DNA of 64,000 bases from JAJYUU01 sp963822955 (GCA_963822955.1 CAWGJS010000001.1:62001-126000), one strand, 5' to 3'; numbered from the stretch's first letter, positions 17,630-27,125 are shown. Numbers and translations: made by a program. The notes: generated from the letters alone by a model not told the origin.

Positions 17630-18564
17630 CCGTCGTCCAGCCGGCGGCCGGTCAGCCGCAGGAACACGTCCTCCAGCGTGCTGCGGCGCACCAGCGAGGT
17701 CAGCGGCTCCAGGCCCAGGCCGCGGACGGCATCCAGAGCGGCATCGCCGTCGGGTACATAAAGGAGGACCCGGTCCGCAAGTACCTCGATCCGCTCGGCG
17801 GGGACATGCGCCACCTTCTGCGCGGCCTGGTCATGCTCGGCCGTGGCGAACCGCAGCTCGAGCACCTCGCGGGTTGAGTAGGTCTCGATCAGCTCGCGCG
17901 GCGACCCTGCGGCTGCGATCTTGCCGCCGTCCATGACGACGAGCCGGTCGCAGAGCTGCTCAGCCTCATCCATGTAGTGGGTGGTCAGGATGAGCGTCAC
18001 GCCCTGCTGCTTGAGCCGGAACAGCCGGTCCCAGACCACGTGCCGGGCCTGCGGGTCCAGGCCGGTAGTCGGCTCGTCGAGCAGCAGGATCTCCGGCTCG
18101 CTGATCAGCGACCTGGCGATGGTCAGCCGGCGCTTCATCCCGCCGGACAGCGGCTCAACTTGGTCATCCGCTCGCTCCGTCAGCTGGACGAAGTCAAGCA
18201 GCCGGGCGGTTCGCTCGGCGATGACCGGCCGTCGCAGCCCGAAATAGCGGCCGTAGATCAGCAGGTTCTCCCGCACGGTCAGCTCAACGTCGAGCATGTC
18301 CTCCTGAGGCACCACGCCGAGCCGGGCGCGGATAGCGGCGCCGTCGGTTACCGGGTCCAGCCCGAATATGGACAGCTCGCCTCCGCTGGGCGGCGAGACG
18401 CAGCCGATCATGCGCATGGTGGAGGACTTGCCAGCCCCGTTCGGACCGAGGAAGCCGAAGGCCTCGCCGCGCCTGAGCTCGAAGTCAATCCCGCTGACGG
18501 CAACGAAGTCGCCGAACCGCTTGGTCAGGCCCGCGGCGCGGATGAGGACGTCGGGATCTGGCAC
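17626..18564 (-). CDS. ABC transporter ATP-binding protein (DrrA-like)
   Basis: A 312-residue ATPase. Walker A GPNGAGKSS, Q-loop VVPQEDMLDVELTVREN, signature LSGGMKRRL, Walker B EILLLDEPTTGLD and H-loop TTHYMDEAEQLCDR are all present. The C-terminal extension with STLEDVFLRLTGRRL is characteristic of DrrA-type drug-export ATPases. GTG 18564 (VPDPDVLIRAAGLTKRFG) is the family-consistent start, although the frame is open to 19041. It powers the two permeases downstream. Confidence 0.92.
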   Translation of the reverse strand: MPDPDVLIRAAGLTKRFGDFVAVSGIDFELRRGEAFGFLGPNGAGKSSTMRMIGCVSPPSGGELSIFGLDPVTDGAAIRARLGVVPQEDMLDVELTVRENLLIYGRYFGLRRPVIAERTARLLDFVQLTERADDQVEPLSGGMKRRLTIARSLISEPEILLLDEPTTGLDPQARHVVWDRLFRLKQQGVTLILTTHYMDEAEQLCDRLVVMDGGKIAAAGSPRELIETYSTREVLELRFATAEHDQAAQKVAHVPAERIEVLADRVLLYVPDGDAALDAVRGLGLEPLTSLVRRSTLEDVFLRLTGRRLDDG

Positions 18565-18717
18565 GTCCGCGACCCTACCCAACGTCACCGACAGTTCCGA
18601 ATGAATAAATGGGCACGTCAGGATATTTTGGCGGGCCACTTGGGCACGCCATAACGTGCGGGACGGTAGTCTCACTAGGTCACTGATGCGCCAGGCGGCA
18701 GGGAGGCAGATCCCAGG

Positions 18718-19332
18718 GTGGGCACCATTCGCGGGCTCTACGAGCGGTTCCGCCACCTGATCCACGAGGGCTTCAAGTTCCTCGTAATCGGAGCGATCGG
18801 CACAATCGTCACCTTCGGCGTCGCCAACGGCCTGCAGCCCATCGGCAGGTACAAGGCGGTCACGATCGCCACGATCCTGGCAACCGTGGTCACCTACCTT
18901 GGCAACCGGTACTGGACGTTCAAGAACCGGCAGGGCCAGGGCACGACGCGCGAGTCGATCATCTTCTTCGTTCTCAACGGGATCGGGCTGCTCATCTTCT
19001 ACGCCTGCATCGGCCTGACCGACCTGGCCGGCGTCGGGCACAGCAAGCTCTGGTACAACATCGCACTGGTCATGGGTACCGGCCTCGGCACGCTGTTCAG
19101 GTTCTGGTCGTACCGCAAGTGGGTCTGGCTGGCACCGTCCGCAGCCCCAGCCCTGTCCCCTGCGGAGTCAGACCTGGACCGAGCGCAGGACCTGGCCGCG
19201 ATGGTCGGCGCCGCTCCGGTCAGCCACCACCGGGCCGGCCACCATCAGGCCGGCAACCACCAGGCCAGCGCCCACCTGGACAACCCAGCGCCGCGGCCGC
19301 GTGCGCCGGGCGCACACCGCCGGACGCCCTGA
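18718..19332 (+). CDS. GtrA-family membrane protein with His-rich tail
   Basis: A 204-residue GtrA-like protein, a family tied to flipping or handling polyprenyl-linked sugars. Four membrane helices are visible (FLVIGAIGTIVTFGVANGL, AVTIATILATVVTYLGNRYWTF, IIFFVLNGIGLLIFYACI, WYNIALVMGTGLGTLFRFWSYRKWVW). The F.SYRKWVW end is family-typical. GTG at 18718 follows GGGAGG-like bases. A disordered tail contains the repeated motif HH.AG (HHRAGHHQAGNHQASAH), which is unusual and possibly metal-binding. Confidence 0.85.
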   Translation: MGTIRGLYERFRHLIHEGFKFLVIGAIGTIVTFGVANGLQPIGRYKAVTIATILATVVTYLGNRYWTFKNRQGQGTTRESIIFFVLNGIGLLIFYACIGLTDLAGVGHSKLWYNIALVMGTGLGTLFRFWSYRKWVWLAPSAAPALSPAESDLDRAQDLAAMVGAAPVSHHRAGHHQAGNHQASAHLDNPAPRPRAPGAHRRTP

Positions 19333-19345
19333 GCTCGGTCTCTCG

Positions 19346-20182
19346 TCACCCCCGGCACGCCCCGGCGTGCGACGTCAGCACAGCCACCGGAGCCCGCAGG
19401 TACCTTTCCGCGCTGCCCTGGCTGAGCGCCCCGACAGCAACAAGCCTCCCGATCACGTGTTCCTCGCGAGCACGTCCGGCCGCTGGATGGTCGATGGGGT
19501 CATCTGCCGTCGGCCCCTGCACCAGCCCGGCCAGCAGCGCAGCCTGCGGCCAGGACATCTCGCCGGGCCGGACGCCGAAATAACCACAGCTTGCCTCGGC
19601 AAGGCCGTAGAACCCGTGGCCGAAGTAGGCAACGTCGGCGTACAGGCGCAGTATCTCCGGGCGGCTGTAGGCGTACTTCAGCTTGACGGCGATCGCGATC
19701 TGCTCCGCTTCGGCGCTGACGCTGCTGCTGGCCGGCGTATACAGCATCTTCGCTAGCTGCTGGTAGAGCGTGGCACCGCCCTGATCGCCCCGCCTCGTCA
19801 CGGTCCCGTACATGACGCGCAGCACCGCGACCGGATCGATGCCCGGCTCGGAATTGAAGCGGTGATCCTCGGTAGCTTCCAGGGCCGTGGCAAACCGGAA
19901 CGGCACGGCGACACCGGGATACGGGGCTCCGTGCGCCTGGTCGAAGGTCTCGGCCAGCTCCCTGGCGTTGTCAGGAGACGGGGTTGCCAGCATCAGCAGG
20001 CCGAGCCCGAGCGCGCAGGCGAGCACCACCGCCACGCCCGTCACCCCGACCCGCTGCGCCGTCCGCACGAGGGCCCGGCGGCGAGCCGAGCTTGCCGAGC
20101 CGGACGCCTGACCGTAGGCCGGCACCGCGGGCTGCTCCGTGTGCGTGCCCGCTGTCCGCCGCGTGGAAAGTGACCGCCCCAT
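19346..20182 (-). CDS. monofunctional transglycosylase (GT51)
   Basis: A 278-residue protein with a cytoplasmic start, one membrane anchor (VGVTGVAVVLACALGLGLLMLA) and a GT51 glycosyltransferase domain. The motifs are EATEDHRF (catalytic Glu region), GGATLYQQLAKMLY, EQIAIAVKLKYAYSRPEILRLYADVAYFGHGFYGL and the ALLAGLVQGP end. There is no transpeptidase domain. It would polymerise lipid II glycan outside the membrane. The EDRRF box has His in place of the usual first Arg, and HxG is replaced by SEPGID, so activity may be altered. Confidence 0.82.
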   Translation of the reverse strand: MGRSLSTRRTAGTHTEQPAVPAYGQASGSASSARRRALVRTAQRVGVTGVAVVLACALGLGLLMLATPSPDNARELAETFDQAHGAPYPGVAVPFRFATALEATEDHRFNSEPGIDPVAVLRVMYGTVTRRGDQGGATLYQQLAKMLYTPASSSVSAEAEQIAIAVKLKYAYSRPEILRLYADVAYFGHGFYGLAEASCGYFGVRPGEMSWPQAALLAGLVQGPTADDPIDHPAAGRAREEHVIGRLVAVGALSQGSAERYLRAPVAVLTSHAGACRG

Positions 20183-20457
20183 CGATTAAGCCAACGGTGC
20201 TGCGGTCCGTGAAGTGCCAGATGCTGCGCCGTGCCGGTCCGGTGAGCCACTCATCAGCACGCGGGCCATCGCAGCATGCCGCCGGCCAGGCCGCCTGGCA
20301 CGGCCGATCCCCCCTCCGGGGCTCCTGGAGCGGGGTTGGTGCCCGAGCGGGCCGAGAGTCAGCTGCCTGGCCGGCAGTGCGCCGATGCTAGTACCGGTGC
20401 GCAGGCGTGGCTATACCCTGTTTTATGCCAGATATTGATGATTTTCGCCGGGTCGGC

Positions 20458-21081
20458 CTATTGCGCGGCCAGCCCGCCGATCAGCAGCTCGGTGAACAGC
20501 TCGCCGACCTCAGGGGGCGAGAGCTGGCCGTCCGGCCTGAACCAGGAGCCAAGCTGGTTGACCACGCTCAGGAAGTAGTGGACGACGATGTCGGAGGAGA
20601 TGTCACTGCGGAAGGTGCCCGCGGCCACGCCCTCCTCCACCAGTGCCTTGAACTTCTCCTGGTAGAGCCGCCGCTCGGCCCGGACCTGCGCCTGCTTGTC
20701 ATCGGGCAGCATGTGCAGTGACCGGAAGAAGACGATCATGTCGTCGAGATTGTCCAGGCTCGTCTGCACGACGTCCTTAGCTGCTGCGCGCAGCCGCTCC
20801 TCGGCGGTACCGGGCCCCGCCGCGATCTCCTCCAGCTGCGAGGTCTGCGTCGTCAGCAGCTGGTGGTAGACCTCGTACAGCAGGTCATCCTTAGAGCCGT
20901 AGTAGTGGTACATCGCCCCCTTGGTTACGCCGGCCGCGTCCACGATGTCCTGGACAGACGTGCCCTCAAAGCCGTGCCTGGCGAAAAGCCGGGTAGCGAC
21001 GCGCAGCAGGCGCTCCTTGACCGGCGGCCGCGCGGCTTTACCGGATGTCCTCCCGGTGGATTCCTTTGACTTCACCACCAT
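20458..21081 (-). CDS. TetR family transcriptional regulator
   Basis: A 207-residue TetR protein. A basic N-terminal arm is followed by the helix-turn-helix LLRVATRLFARHGFEGTSVQDIVDAAGVTKGAMYHYYGSKDDLL at about residues 25-70, and a helical ligand domain with YFLSVVNQLGSWFRPDG. This type (KstR2/FadR-like) often senses acyl-CoA esters. Two GCCGGCCGGT/ACCGGCCGGT motifs lie directly upstream, which suggests autoregulation. The same palindrome lies in the acyl-CoA dehydrogenase/phosphotriesterase promoter region at 2953, suggesting that block as its regulon. Confidence 0.9.
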   Translation of the reverse strand: MVVKSKESTGRTSGKAARPPVKERLLRVATRLFARHGFEGTSVQDIVDAAGVTKGAMYHYYGSKDDLLYEVYHQLLTTQTSQLEEIAAGPGTAEERLRAAAKDVVQTSLDNLDDMIVFFRSLHMLPDDKQAQVRAERRLYQEKFKALVEEGVAAGTFRSDISSDIVVHYFLSVVNQLGSWFRPDGQLSPPEVGELFTELLIGGLAAQ

Positions 21082-21108
21082 CTGACCACGCTCCGGCTCG
21101 CTCTGCGC

Positions 21109-21135
21109 CGGCCGGTGTCATACCGGCCGGTCGGT
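21109..21135. promoter_or_regulatory. probable TetR operator pair
   Basis: Two adjacent copies of the core GCCGGCCGGT (from 21109) and TACCGGCCGGTCGG (from 21121) lie between the TetR start and the GH20 stop. The second matches the palindrome at 2953-2964 over TACCGGCCGGT. Confidence 0.55.
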
Positions 21136-21163
21136 CTTAAGTTAGGCCGCAGGTACCGTGCGG

Positions 21164-22918
21164 TCAACTCAACGCCTCGCGGTCCTGCAAGGTGGGCGTT
21201 TCTGCGGCGTCACCGCTGGCCAGCTGATCAAGGTGAACGGCAACATCGTGCACCGGATAACCAGGCCGGTGCCGACGCGGACCGGGGCCGCCTTGCTGCC
21301 ACGGCCGCGGCCCCGCGAGCGGCCGGTACTCCACGCCAGCCGCATCCAGCCTGGGCAGATGAGCCGCGATCCGGTCGGCCAGCGACGTTCCCGTGCCGCT
21401 TTCAGCATCGAGCGAAACCGGGCCGCCCGCCCACGCCACCTCGGCAAGCGCGCAGGCGCGCGGGAAGATCATGTACTCCAGCGCCCGGCCGTCCGGGATG
21501 TACTCGGTCCACACCTGGAACTGGGTGCCGATCAGGTGGTCGCGCGCAGACTGCGGCCAGTCCGGCGGCACCGGCGCGAAACTGGCCACATCCCCGAGCC
21601 GGACCGGCCCGCCGATGGCGACTGGCTCTGTTTCAGCCCGTTCCTGGTAGTAATCGAAATAAGTGGGGAAGACCGGCACGGCGACCACCTCATGCCCTGC
21701 GTGCGCAGCCTGCAGGGCGATCTGCATTCCGCGCCATGCCATGACGACCGTGTCCGGCCTCAGCATGCCAGGCCGGCCACCGGTGCTGGCAAATCCCTCG
21801 TCCCACACGACCGCTCTGGCTGCGAAGTCTGCCGCGAGCATGTCGGCGACGTCGCGCAGGAACGAGGCATGTAGATCCTCGGCGCTCGCCAGGCCGCGGT
21901 CCCGCCGGGCGCCATCGATCCTGGCGTCGTCACGCCAGCGGTCCAGCACGCACTCGTCGCCGCCGATGTGGACGAAACGCGCGCCAGACGCGCCGATCAG
22001 CTCGCCGAAGACGTCCCGCAGCAGGCCCATCGCCTCGGGAAGCGGCGCGAGCAGGTTGGTCAGGATGCCCCAGTCAGAGGTGACCTGGTACCCGCCGGGC
22101 GGCGGCTCGCCCGAGCCGAGCTGCGGTAGCGCGGCAAGCAGCGCCGTGCTGTGGCCGGGAAGGTCGATCTCGGGCACCAGCTCCATGCCGCGCTGGCCGG
22201 CGAACGCGGCAATCTCGGCTAGGTCGGCGAGCGTGTAGTAACCGCCGTGCGGGATCTCCTCATAGACCGCCGGCTCCTCGTCGTTCAGGCTGATCCGGGT
22301 GCGCGGCCGGTGCGAGCCGACCTCGTGCAAGGCCGGATGCAGCCGACTCTCGATCCGCCAGCCCTGGTCGTCGGTGAGATGGAGATGCAGCCTGTTCAGC
22401 TTGATGGCGGCGAGGGCGTCAATCAGCGCGAGCAGCTCGCACTTGGTCGCGAAATGGCGCGCGACATCGATGTGTGCCCCGCGCCAGGCAAGCGTGGGCT
22501 TGTCGTCGATCTCGGCGCATGGCAGCTCCCACGGGACTGCGCCCGGCAGCGGCGCTGACCGCCAGGCGTCATCCGGCAGGAGCTGGCGGATCGTCTGCGC
22601 GGCATAGCAGGCTCCGGCCGGGTCGCCGGCGGTGATCGTGATGCCTCCGGGGCTGATGGCGAGGCGGTATGCCTCGGCGCCCAGATGGCCGTCGATGATC
22701 ACGGTGCATGGTGGGCCAGGCGGGTCGGCTGGATCGGCAGGGACCGGCCAGGGCAGGCTGCCGAGCAGACGGCGGACTGAGGCTGCGGCCGTGGCGGTTG
22801 GCGCGGCGGGGCCCGTACCCCCCGCGCGGACGGTCGGTGCGTGTGGCAGCTGGAGCACGCCGGAGCCAGGCCGGATTGACACTGGCTGCGGAATCAGGCT
22901 GGCCAGCCGATGATCCAT
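21164..22918 (-). CDS. beta-N-acetylhexosaminidase (GH20)
   Basis: A 584-residue glycoside hydrolase family 20 enzyme. The N-terminal GH20b-like domain (residues 1-130) precedes the TIM barrel with WRGAHIDVARHF, LHLHLTDDQGWRIE, LVPEIDLPGHS and the catalytic Asp-Glu pair in VHIGGDECV. It ends with LGDVASFAPVPPDW and IGTQFQVWTEYIPDG. It removes terminal GlcNAc/GalNAc residues, for example from chitobiose or cell-wall fragments. No signal peptide is seen, so a cytoplasmic location is likely. The length is normal. Confidence 0.92.
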   Translation of the reverse strand: MDHRLASLIPQPVSIRPGSGVLQLPHAPTVRAGGTGPAAPTATAAASVRRLLGSLPWPVPADPADPPGPPCTVIIDGHLGAEAYRLAISPGGITITAGDPAGACYAAQTIRQLLPDDAWRSAPLPGAVPWELPCAEIDDKPTLAWRGAHIDVARHFATKCELLALIDALAAIKLNRLHLHLTDDQGWRIESRLHPALHEVGSHRPRTRISLNDEEPAVYEEIPHGGYYTLADLAEIAAFAGQRGMELVPEIDLPGHSTALLAALPQLGSGEPPPGGYQVTSDWGILTNLLAPLPEAMGLLRDVFGELIGASGARFVHIGGDECVLDRWRDDARIDGARRDRGLASAEDLHASFLRDVADMLAADFAARAVVWDEGFASTGGRPGMLRPDTVVMAWRGMQIALQAAHAGHEVVAVPVFPTYFDYYQERAETEPVAIGGPVRLGDVASFAPVPPDWPQSARDHLIGTQFQVWTEYIPDGRALEYMIFPRACALAEVAWAGGPVSLDAESGTGTSLADRIAAHLPRLDAAGVEYRPLAGPRPWQQGGPGPRRHRPGYPVHDVAVHLDQLASGDAAETPTLQDREALS

Positions 22919-23088
22919 CTGCTCTTGCTCCCGTCCAGCCGTCGTGTCGGTCGGAAGGCTAGCAGCGCAATCGGCGGCGGCGATCTACCGGGCTTCCCGG
23001 CGGGCGCCGCAGGCTACGGCGCGCCAGGCCGTGTCCGTTCTGCGCTAAGGTAAGTACGCCCGCCACGCAGGTGGAGGGCGAGCAGTGC

Positions 23089-23162
23089 CGGGACGTAGCG
23101 CAGCTTGGCAGCGCACTTGACTGGGGGTCAAGGGGTCGCGGGTTCAAATCCCGCCGTCCCGA
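23089..23162 (+). tRNA. tRNA-Pro (anticodon GGG)
   Basis: A complete cloverleaf can be folded. The acceptor stem CGGGACG pairs with CGTCCCG. The D arm GCGC/GCGC has loop AGCTTGGCA, and the anticodon stem CTTGA/TCAAG has loop CTGGGGG, giving anticodon GGG. The T arm GCGGG/CCCGC has loop TTCAAAT, and A162 is the discriminator. CCA is not encoded. This is the only full copy; seven partial copies of the 3' half follow over the next 36 kb. The gene is the inferred integration site for the array. Confidence 0.95.
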
Positions 23163-23265
23163 CGCAGGTCAGAAGGCTGACTCGAAATCCAAATCGGTCT
23201 TCTGGCACGCTTTTGGGAACCAAGATCGCGGATGCTTCTCATCTAGTTCTTGACGGCCGGTCAAG
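23116..23265 (+). repeat. attachment-like site 0: tRNA core plus GGGGACCA-type right arm
   Basis: The 3' part of tRNA-Pro (23116-23162) followed by the right arm shared with sites 1, 2, 5 and 6. The arm begins GCAGGTCAGAAGGCTGA, then has a box GGGAACCAAGATCGCGG at about 23215, and ends with the palindrome CTTGACGGCCGGTCAAG (23249-23265). The palindrome has the same arms as the anticodon stem CTTGAC..GTCAAG, 133 bp upstream. Interpreted as the left end of the array. Confidence 0.8.
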
Positions 23266-24069
23266 TGCGCCAGCGCCGATCAAGCCGACCGCAGCTGTAA
23301 TGGCTGAGCGGCATGGCGCTAAGTCCGCGACCGCTCCCTGTTTGGTTGAGCCGATCAGCACACATGTCGGCACCAGCTGTCCAAATGCGCTCATACCGCA
23401 AGCCCATATCGCGCTCTCAGCACCGCTAAGCTCGCACTCTTCTGCATGAAGAGAGCTCGTTGCGTCGGCGCGTGGTCATTTGCTGACTCGTATGTAACCG
23501 CGGCCGAAAGCGATCCGATAGATGCCGTCCAGATAGTCCATTCACCTGACTGGTGGTTCAGCACATGCGCTGGTCAGGCGGCGCGGGACGCGGCGACCTG
23601 GTCAGGCGCCGGAGGTGTGCTGACCGTATACCGAGAGATCCGGAGACTGCCGAGCGCCCAGCGCGTCCGCGTGACCGCAGTCTCCGGACGCTCGCCGTAG
23701 GCCGGTGCGACCTGGGCCGCACAGCCCGCGTCGCAGTAGGCAGCTGATTGCGGCGGCAACCGCCTGCCGGACCTGCGCCGCGCTGGGTTCATCGGAGCGC
23801 TGCAGCGCCGAAACGAACAGGCTTCTGCCAGGGCGGCGCTGATGATGCTCAGGTCATCGGACGCCGACCGCATCGTGCGGTTTCCTTCGGGCTGGTGGCT
23901 GACGCGCGGATCGTTCTGGCGGGGCTTCTGCGTAGTCTTGGACGCCATCTTCCCTCGCCCGGCTGGCATTGGCTTCGATAGTCGACATCGCGCTCCCTGT
24001 CGTCCCCTCGGAGGGTTCATCGTCGGCCAATGACACGCGCCCGGGCCAGATGGCCCGGTCGGGCCTGGC
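23266..24069. other. gene-poor stretch inside segment 1
   Basis: No recognisable gene. Open frames on both strands (for example 23574-24020 minus, 148 residues) have no family motif or good ribosome-binding site, and probably reflect decay or high-GC shadow frames. Confidence 0.4.
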
Positions 24070-26511
24070 TCAGATCAGTCCGCTGCGGACGGCCCAGGCC
24101 GCGGCGGCGGCGCGCGAGGAGAGGTTTAGCTTGCGGAGGATATTGGCCAGGTGCCGGTGGACCGTGTGCTCGCTGAGGACCAGCCGCCGGGCGATGTCCG
24201 CGTTGCTCAGTCCCTGCACGACAAGCGCGAGCACGTCCAGCTCGCGAGGCGTCAGCACCGTCACGGCTTCACCGGATACGGCGGCTCGTGCCTTTTCGGT
24301 CGAGGCGTCCTTCCGGCTGAGCGCCGCCAGCAACTGCGCCAGGTCGAGGGCGCGGCCCGCGGCGTATTCGGTCTCGAAGACCTCAGCGCTCATCGCGGCG
24401 CGCAGCTGCTGGCGATTGGCGCCGGCGAGCCGGGCTTCCAGCGGCTGAAGGGTGTGACCCAGCGCCGCGAGGGCCTGATCAGCGGCGCCATGCAGCCGAG
24501 CCGACCACCCCTGGTCCGTCCCGCCGCGGCCAGCCAGGGCCAGGCCGATCAGCGCATAGGCGGCATGCCGATTCATCCCCATGCGCCTGGCCAGGTCGAG
24601 TGACTCGGCAAACAAGTTCTCGGCCGCGACCGGCGAGCCGGCGAGGTACTCGGCTAGGCCCAGGTTGAAAGTCGCGATGACCGCGTTATTGCGGGCGTTG
24701 AGCTCGCGGGCGATGTCGAGCGACTCGGCCAGGTGGCGGCGGGCGGCATCCAGGTCGCCCGTCCACAGCTCGTAGTCACTGAGGTTGCAGAGCAGCGTCG
24801 CCGCCTGGAGCCGGTCACCGGCCTGGCGGGACAGCGACAGTGCCTCGCCATTATCGCGGGCCGCGCCAGCAGGGTCCCCCTCAACGTTCCTGGCGAACGC
24901 ACGGGCGGACAACAGGCGGGCAGTCAGGTGGGGTTCTCCGAGGCGGCGGGCCAGGCTTAGGCCCTGCTCGATGAGCGGCAGCGCAGTGCCGGGCTGTCCC
25001 TGGCGCACCAGGAGCCAGGCTCGGATGTGCAGCACGTCGGCGACCAGGTAGTCATCGCTGACGGCGCGGGCGATGACCAGCGCCTCCTCGCAGCAGTCCC
25101 CGGCGACCGCGTAGCCGCCCGTCTGCTGGAGGAGGTGCGCCACGGTGGCAAGAGCGCGTGCGCGCTGCAGGGTCGCCACCCGGGCGGCCGGCATGTCCAG
25201 CAGCGCCTGCAGTGCATCGGCTCCTTCAGCGGCGTGCCCGCGGACCATCCAGTAGACCCGCAGCGAGGCGGCCAGCCGCAAGCCCGGCTCGGGGTCGGCC
25301 TGAGTAAGGCTGAAGGCGATCGCGGCCCGCATGTTGCCGAGCTCCTCATCGAGCCGGTCCAGCCACTTGGCCTGATCGTGTGTCAGCAGTTGCGAGGCTG
25401 CCGCCTCCGCCAGGACCAGATAGTAATCGCGGTGCGCGAGCCGGGCAGCTGCGGCCGCCGCCGGGCCAGATGCGCCCAGCCGGACCGCCGCGTACTCCCG
25501 GACGGTCTCCAGCAGCCGGTACCTGCCCAGGCCCGCTCCCGCGTCCCCGAACTGCACCAGGCTCTTGTCCACCAGCGCGCCCAAGAGCCCGGCCACCTCG
25601 TCCAGGCGCACATCCAGACCCGCAGCGACCGCCTCAGCCGCCGCCAGGCCGAACCCGCCGGCAAAGACCGACAGCCGGGCCAGCACCGCCTGCTCGGCGT
25701 CGGTCAGCAGCTCCCAGGACCACTCCACCATCGCGCGGAGCGTCTGCTGCCGCGGCGCCGCCGCTCGCGACCCACCGGTCAAGATGGCGAACCGCTGGTC
25801 TAGCCGAGCCTCCAGCTCGCCCGCCGACATCACCCGCAGCCGCGCCGCGGCCAGCTCGATAGCCAGCGGAATGCCATCCAGCCGCCGGCAGATGCGGCCG
25901 ATCACCGAAACATTCTCCTGGTCCCAGGCCAGCGTTACTTGCTGCCCGGCTCGGTCGAAAAGCAGCCGCACGGCCTCACGGCTGCGGATCGCATCTGTGT
26001 CCTCGCCGTCGGCCGGGACCCCCATCGACGGCACACGGAAAACACGCTCCCCGTCGATGCCCAGCGGCTCCCGGCTGGTCGCCAGCAACGCCAGGTTCGG
26101 GCAACTGCGCAGCAGCGCGTCGGCCAGCTTGGCGCACGCCCCGATCAGGTGCTCACAGTTATCCAGCACCACCAGCAGGCTCCGCCCGCCCACTGCCCCC
26201 GCCACCGCCTCGAGCACGGCACGGCCCGGCTGCAGGCGCACCCCCAGCACATCCGCCACTGTCACCGCGACCAGGTCCGGGTCACTGATCAGCGCAAGAT
26301 CGGCAAACCACACCTCAATCGCCGCCTCGTCCAGCAGACCCGCCGCCACCTGCAGCCCCAGCCGGGTCTTGCCCGCCCCGCCCGCACCAGTCAGCGTCAC
26401 CAGCCGCGACCCACCCACCAGGCCGCGCAGCGCGGCCAGCTCCACATCTCGGCCGATGAAACTCGACACCTGCACCGGCAAGTTGCTCAGTAGGCCCGAC
26501 CTATCCGCCAT
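24070..26511 (-). CDS. LuxR-family regulator with N-terminal STAND ATPase
   Basis: An 813-residue regulator. The N-terminus LPVQVSSFIGRDVEL leads into Walker A GAGGAGKTRL (about residue 40), Walker B LLVVLDNCEH and LLATSREPLGIDGERV. A TPR-like helical region covers about residues 350-700. The C-terminal LuxR helix-turn-helix is LTPRELDVLALVVQGLSNADIARRLVLSEHTVHRHLANILRKLN. It probably integrates an unknown signal to activate transcription. It is the first cargo gene after the tRNA, at the left end of segment 1. A small open frame (26501-26698) overlaps its start. Confidence 0.88.
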   Translation of the reverse strand: MADRSGLLSNLPVQVSSFIGRDVELAALRGLVGGSRLVTLTGAGGAGKTRLGLQVAAGLLDEAAIEVWFADLALISDPDLVAVTVADVLGVRLQPGRAVLEAVAGAVGGRSLLVVLDNCEHLIGACAKLADALLRSCPNLALLATSREPLGIDGERVFRVPSMGVPADGEDTDAIRSREAVRLLFDRAGQQVTLAWDQENVSVIGRICRRLDGIPLAIELAAARLRVMSAGELEARLDQRFAILTGGSRAAAPRQQTLRAMVEWSWELLTDAEQAVLARLSVFAGGFGLAAAEAVAAGLDVRLDEVAGLLGALVDKSLVQFGDAGAGLGRYRLLETVREYAAVRLGASGPAAAAAARLAHRDYYLVLAEAAASQLLTHDQAKWLDRLDEELGNMRAAIAFSLTQADPEPGLRLAASLRVYWMVRGHAAEGADALQALLDMPAARVATLQRARALATVAHLLQQTGGYAVAGDCCEEALVIARAVSDDYLVADVLHIRAWLLVRQGQPGTALPLIEQGLSLARRLGEPHLTARLLSARAFARNVEGDPAGAARDNGEALSLSRQAGDRLQAATLLCNLSDYELWTGDLDAARRHLAESLDIARELNARNNAVIATFNLGLAEYLAGSPVAAENLFAESLDLARRMGMNRHAAYALIGLALAGRGGTDQGWSARLHGAADQALAALGHTLQPLEARLAGANRQQLRAAMSAEVFETEYAAGRALDLAQLLAALSRKDASTEKARAAVSGEAVTVLTPRELDVLALVVQGLSNADIARRLVLSEHTVHRHLANILRKLNLSSRAAAAAWAVRSGLI

Positions 26512-26698
26512 TGGCGCCCAGGCCCGCCTGGATCAGCCGCCGATGACCGGCCAGCACCCCTCGGTACGCGTCCCCCAGCCGCTGCCCCATCGCGGCCAGA
26601 CCCCCGGTGCCCTCGAACAAGAACATCAGCGTCAGCGTGCCCACCAGCCCCAGGCAGCTCATCGAGATGGACGCCAACTGCACCGGCAAGAAAGCCAC
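26501..26698 (-). CDS. small hypothetical protein overlapping regulator start
   Basis: A 65-residue frame with a hydrophobic N-terminus (LASISMSCLGLVGTLTLMFLF) that ends 11 nt inside the regulator gene at 24070-26511. Its FLPVQLASI resembles the LPVQVSSFI start of that regulator, so it could be a decayed duplicate of the N-terminus. No known family is evident. Weak support. Confidence 0.25.
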   Translation of the reverse strand: MAFLPVQLASISMSCLGLVGTLTLMFLFEGTGGLAAMGQRLGDAYRGVLAGHRRLIQAGLGANGG

Positions 26699-26858
26699 CG
26701 ACCCCTCAACCGAGCGGCCACAACATCATACGTGCGCGGCGAGAGCGGAACCAGGTGCAGCAACGGGGAACTCGCGCTCATACCGCTCCGCGATTGATGG
26801 CGTAACCGATAGCGGCCTGCCAGCGAGGACTTGAGACGCCGGGTGCGCGCCGAAGAGG

Positions 26859-27125
26859 CTAGCGCGCGCCCATGCCGCGGACGGAGTCGGCTTCGATCGT
26901 CAGGATCATCCTTGTCACAGGACGCCCGCTGAAGTTCGGACAAGGCCGGCCGAGGTACTTGACGGAGATCTCGTCGATGTTCTGCGCGCCACCTACGTTC
27001 ATGGCGACGACGACGCGGCCCCGCACCGCGAAGTACCGCCTGATGTGGCCTGGGTCCACGATGTTGACCGCGACGCGCGGCTCACGGGCGACGTTGCGTG
27101 CCTTTGTGACCGTCCGGGTCCAATA
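26859..27125 (-). pseudogene. PPOX-class F420-dependent enzyme remnant (C-terminal half)
   Basis: The frame reads KARNVAREPRVAVNIVDPG, then YFAVRGRVVVAMN, NIDEISVKYLGRPCPN and MILTIEADSVRG. This matches the second half of pyridoxamine-phosphate-oxidase-like F420/FMN enzymes of about 135-145 residues. The N-terminal substrate half is missing; the frame upstream belongs to a transposase tail. It is therefore a truncated remnant, perhaps cut by the insertion sequence at 27144-27455. Confidence 0.65.
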
